Origin: Corynebacterium glyciniphilum AJ 3170 | GTDB lineage: Bacteria; Actinomycetota; Actinomycetes; Mycobacteriales; Mycobacteriaceae | NCBI RefSeq assembly: GCF_000626675.1 | Contig: NZ_CP006842.1 | Location: forward strand, 992,001 to 1,056,000 | Length of the DNA stretch: 64,000 nucleotides | Reading direction: 5' to 3' | In this document: one piece after another, positions 61,840 to 64,000 of the stretch | Layout: each line of letters begins with the position of its first letter | How positions within the stretch are numbered: the first letter of the stretch is position 1 | Notes under the pieces: generated by a model | Database searches by the model: none | What the model saw: the letters and a program-made list of their open reading frames with translations, nothing else | What the model was told of the DNA's origin: nothing | Position numbers and translations under genes: made by a program

Positions 61840-62808
61840 TCATCCCAACAACAGCGTGATGACCGCGATGGAGGGGATGGACAGCATCGTGCTGACGACG
61901 GCGGAGTCACGTGCGAGGACGGTGTTCACGCCGAAGCGCTGCGAGTAGGTGAACACGTTCTGGGCTGTGGGGAGCGCCGCCACGACCACGAAGGCGAGCA
62001 ACGCGGGCCCGGAAGCGTCGAAGACCAGTCGGGCTGCGGCGTAGGCGATGAGGGGGTGGCCGACCGTCTTCATCAGGGAGGCCATCCATACGCTACGGCG
62101 GGAGCTGGTGTCCCGGTCGAGGACGGTTACCTCGGCCATGGACAGGCCGAAAGCCACCAGGGCCGCGGGGACGGTGCCGGCGGCGAGTAGCGATATGGGC
62201 TCGGTGAGCATCTCCGGTAGTTTCCATCCGGTGTTGGTGTGCAACAGGGAGAGGATGATGCCTACGGTGGCGGCGAGGATTAAGGGGTTTCGGACGATAC
62301 CGAGGATCAGCTCGCGGATCAGCGGGACAAGGGAACCGTTGCCGGGACTGTCAGTTCGGGCCCTCCGGGTTGTGACGTCGAGCAGTAGCACGGTGGCAGG
62401 ACCGTACAGTGCGACCTGGAAGATAATCACGGGCAGCGATGCTGCGGGGTCGTCGAGCACGTGGGTGGCGATCGGGACGCCGAGGTTCGACCCGTTGCAG
62501 TAGGAGCAGGCGAGCATCGTGACAAGGCTGTCGGACACCGGGCGGCGAGCGAGGAACCGGTATCCCAGGAAACCGACAAGCCCGGCGGTAAGAGTGCTGA
62601 TGACGACGACGGCGAGGTTGTCCCCGAAGACGGTGGCGAGATCGGCGTCGCGGAGGAAGTTGATGAGCAGGGCCGGAGTCGCGAGATAGAACACGAACAT
62701 ATTCAGTGCGTAGACGGCGTTCGGGCCGAGCAGCCCGCGACGACCCACCAGGTAGCCCAGCGCGATGATGATGACGACCACCATGAACCCGCTGAGAACG
62801 TTAAGCAT
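61840..62808 (-). CDS. AEC family transporter
   Basis: A 322-residue membrane protein with about ten helices in two inverted halves, of the auxin efflux carrier family. The conserved segments FVFYLATPALLINFL near the start and CSYCNGSNLGVPIATHVL (Asn-rich crossover, about 112-129) fit the family; the second-half counterpart is AALPTAQNVFTYSQRFG. Bacterial members carry malate, malonate or other organic acids. No ribosome-binding site is obvious. A terminator for the upstream RDD gene lies just before it. Confidence 0.9.
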   Translation of the reverse strand: MLNVLSGFMVVVIIIALGYLVGRRGLLGPNAVYALNMFVFYLATPALLINFLRDADLATVFGDNLAVVVISTLTAGLVGFLGYRFLARRPVSDSLVTMLACSYCNGSNLGVPIATHVLDDPAASLPVIIFQVALYGPATVLLLDVTTRRARTDSPGNGSLVPLIRELILGIVRNPLILAATVGIILSLLHTNTGWKLPEMLTEPISLLAAGTVPAALVAFGLSMAEVTVLDRDTSSRRSVWMASLMKTVGHPLIAYAAARLVFDASGPALLAFVVVAALPTAQNVFTYSQRFGVNTVLARDSAVVSTMLSIPSIAVITLLLG

Positions 62809-62821
62809 GTGCTCTATTACA

Positions 62822-62868
62822 TCAGGCCGGTCACCGTCCCGCGGACGCGGGGGAGGTGACCGGCCTGA
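62822..62868 (-). terminator. Terminator after the RDD gene
   Basis: TCAGGCCGGTCACC and GGTGACCGGCCTGA form a 14-bp stem; the loop itself can fold (CCCGCG/CGCGGG). Confidence 0.75.
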
Positions 62869-62890
62869 AGCAGGATCGGATCAGCGGTGA

Positions 62891-63562
62891 TCAGCGGGCG
62901 GTGACCACGTGGGCCTGTGCCCATTTGTCGCAGAGGTGCTGGTTCTGCGGGTCGCGTGCGATCAGAATGCCGAGCGTGGCGAGAACACCGAGTAGTGCAA
63001 CCGTACCGATGAACGGAATGAGCCCGGCGACGGCGACGGCGAGTCCCCAACTGTTTCGGATGAAAGCCTGCTGGGTGGTGAGTTTCTGGCCGTCATCACC
63101 GACGACTGTGATCCCCACTGCCATCTTGCCGACAGTGCGACCGAACTTGCTCTCCATGAGGACACGGTAAAGAAACCAGACGATGAGCGACAGGAAGAGT
63201 CCGAGGTAGAAGTTCCCCATCGCCAGTTCAGGCGCGGGGCCGGTCTGTCCGGCTTGATTCCAGGTATCCGCGGCGTCGACGAAATCCATCATGTCTCCGG
63301 CAGCCGTGATGCCCACCAGAACAATGGCGACGATGATGTACAGGATCGCATCGATAGCGAAGGCACCCAGGCGCTTACCGGCACCTGGATTGCGGTTGAC
63401 TATGAAGCCCTGGGCCGGGTCGTTGTAACCCGGGTAGCCGGAGGGCCCCGGTTGGCCGTAGCCGAAGTTCTGATCGAAAGTCTGGCCGTCCGATCCGGCG
63501 GAGTTGTAGTCACCGTAGGAGGGCAGGTCGTCGTGTGGCCGGTTGTTGTACGGGTTCGTCAT
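62891..63562 (-). CDS. RDD family membrane protein
   Basis: A 223-residue protein. The first 60 residues are Tyr/Gly/Pro/Asn-rich and disordered. The RDD domain follows (about 65-215), with Arg-Asp in GAGKRLGAFAIDAILY, three transmembrane helices, and the family's FGRTVGKMAVGITVV. Its function is unknown; some family members are transporters. AAAGG lies 4 bases before the ATG. Confidence 0.9.
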   Translation of the reverse strand: MTNPYNNRPHDDLPSYGDYNSAGSDGQTFDQNFGYGQPGPSGYPGYNDPAQGFIVNRNPGAGKRLGAFAIDAILYIIVAIVLVGITAAGDMMDFVDAADTWNQAGQTGPAPELAMGNFYLGLFLSLIVWFLYRVLMESKFGRTVGKMAVGITVVGDDGQKLTTQQAFIRNSWGLAVAVAGLIPFIGTVALLGVLATLGILIARDPQNQHLCDKWAQAHVVTAR

Positions 63563-63643
63563 CGTGCCTTTCTCAGGGTAGGTGCGCAGGCCGCCAGGTT
63601 ATCACCGGAGAAGCCGTGGTGCGGGACGCAAGCGACGGTACGA

Positions 63644-63680
63644 CTGAACCCCGCCGCCGGGGACCGGTGACGGGGTTCAG
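63644..63680 (-). terminator. Terminator downstream of rpsR
   Basis: CTGAACCCCG and CGGGGTTCAG form a perfect 10-bp stem, 51 bases past the rpsR stop. Confidence 0.75.
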
Positions 63681-63730
63681 AAGGTCTTAGTTAAACGCGC
63701 GCTGCTGCAAAACGTGGAGTATGCGCAGGA

Positions 63731-63979
63731 TCAGCGGCTGTGGAACGGCAGGAGAGCCATTTCACGTGCGTTCTTGATCGCGGTAGCGACCTCACGCTGC
63801 TGACGCGGGGTCAGACCGGTGACGCGACGGCCGCGGATCTTGCCACGGTCGGAGATGAACTTACGCAGCAGGGCGTAGTCCTTGTAGTCGACGGTCTCGA
63901 TGCCCTCGGCCTTGAGCGGGTTCTTCTTCGGGCGGCGGGACTGCTCGAGCCGCGCCTTCTTGTGGTTGGTGCGCTTCAT
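63731..63979 (-). CDS. rpsR: 30S ribosomal protein S18, zinc-free form
   Basis: An 82-residue S18. The core [49 protein letters not shown] is typical. It contains no cysteine, so it is the zinc-independent (C-minus) form. In corynebacteria this gene is the last of a cluster with other zinc-free ribosomal proteins (rpsN, rpmG, rpmB), which would begin just outside the window. GGGAG lies 9 bases before the ATG. Confidence 0.94.
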   Translation of the reverse strand: MKRTNHKKARLEQSRRPKKNPLKAEGIETVDYKDYALLRKFISDRGKIRGRRVTGLTPRQQREVATAIKNAREMALLPFHSR

Positions 63980-64000
63980 GCGTGTGCTCCCTTTTACCAG

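Overview
The window is high-GC actinobacterial chromosome, and gene content and order point to a Corynebacterium-type organism. The diagnostic signs are a SigH - mycothiol-type anti-sigma - WhiB (WhcE) cluster, an AdnA/AdnB helicase-nuclease pair followed by a CglK-like potassium channel, UvrD2 with an HRDC domain, UPF0182, PerM-purN-purH, and FruR-FruK-PtsF. Most of it is conserved backbone that runs in blocks also known from Mycobacterium, with two accessory-looking inserts. No prophage, insertion sequence, CRISPR array or rRNA was seen.

Layout. 1-6.6 kb: tail of lpqB, then comF-like, hpf, secA, an Rv3235-family gene, a HAD hydrolase and a DUF6912 gene. 6.6-12.7 kb (first accessory-looking insert): katG with its regulator furA, a free-standing EF-Tu domain 2-like protein, and a TetR regulator divergent from a DrrAB-like ABC exporter with a strong palindromic operator between them. 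12.7-21.1 kb: rsgA, aroA, a SRAP protein, sigH with its own SigH-type promoter, rshA, the tiny ribosomal protein bL37, whcE (whiB1), two membrane proteins, a DEAD-box helicase and a DUF3107 gene. 21-33.6 kb: a DUF3152 protein, a TIGR02569 protein, adnA-adnB-cglK packed head to tail, and uvrD2. 33.6-41.8 kb: an orphan E1-like (TOMM-partner type) protein, a DUF45 metallopeptidase, a zinc-dependent metalloprotease family protein, a PDZ-Lon protease, a PPA1309 protein and UPF0182. 41.9-48.7 kb (second accessory-looking insert): initiator tRNA, a secreted PAP2 phosphatase, the fructose operon fruR-fruK-ptsF and a secreted S1 protease. 48.7-64 kb: chorismate mutase, pcrA, an M23 peptidase, perM, purN-purH, an ABC-F protein with a leader peptide, a FAD oxidoreductase, a thiolase, an AEC transporter, an RDD protein and zinc-free rpsR.

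Themes. (1) At least a dozen genes have a TANNNT-like -10 box only 6-8 nt before the start codon and no clear ribosome-binding site, which suggests leaderless mRNAs, several as divergent pairs. (2) Genome maintenance (adnAB, uvrD2, pcrA, SRAP) and oxidative stress (sigH/rshA, whcE, katG/furA) are prominent. (3) Several small elements are easily missed: a 6-codon leader before the ABC-F gene, a 44-codon upstream ORF overlapping the secA start, a 24-aa ribosomal protein, a consensus SigH promoter, paired TetR operators, and tandem repeats that place stop codons in all three frames at two gene ends.
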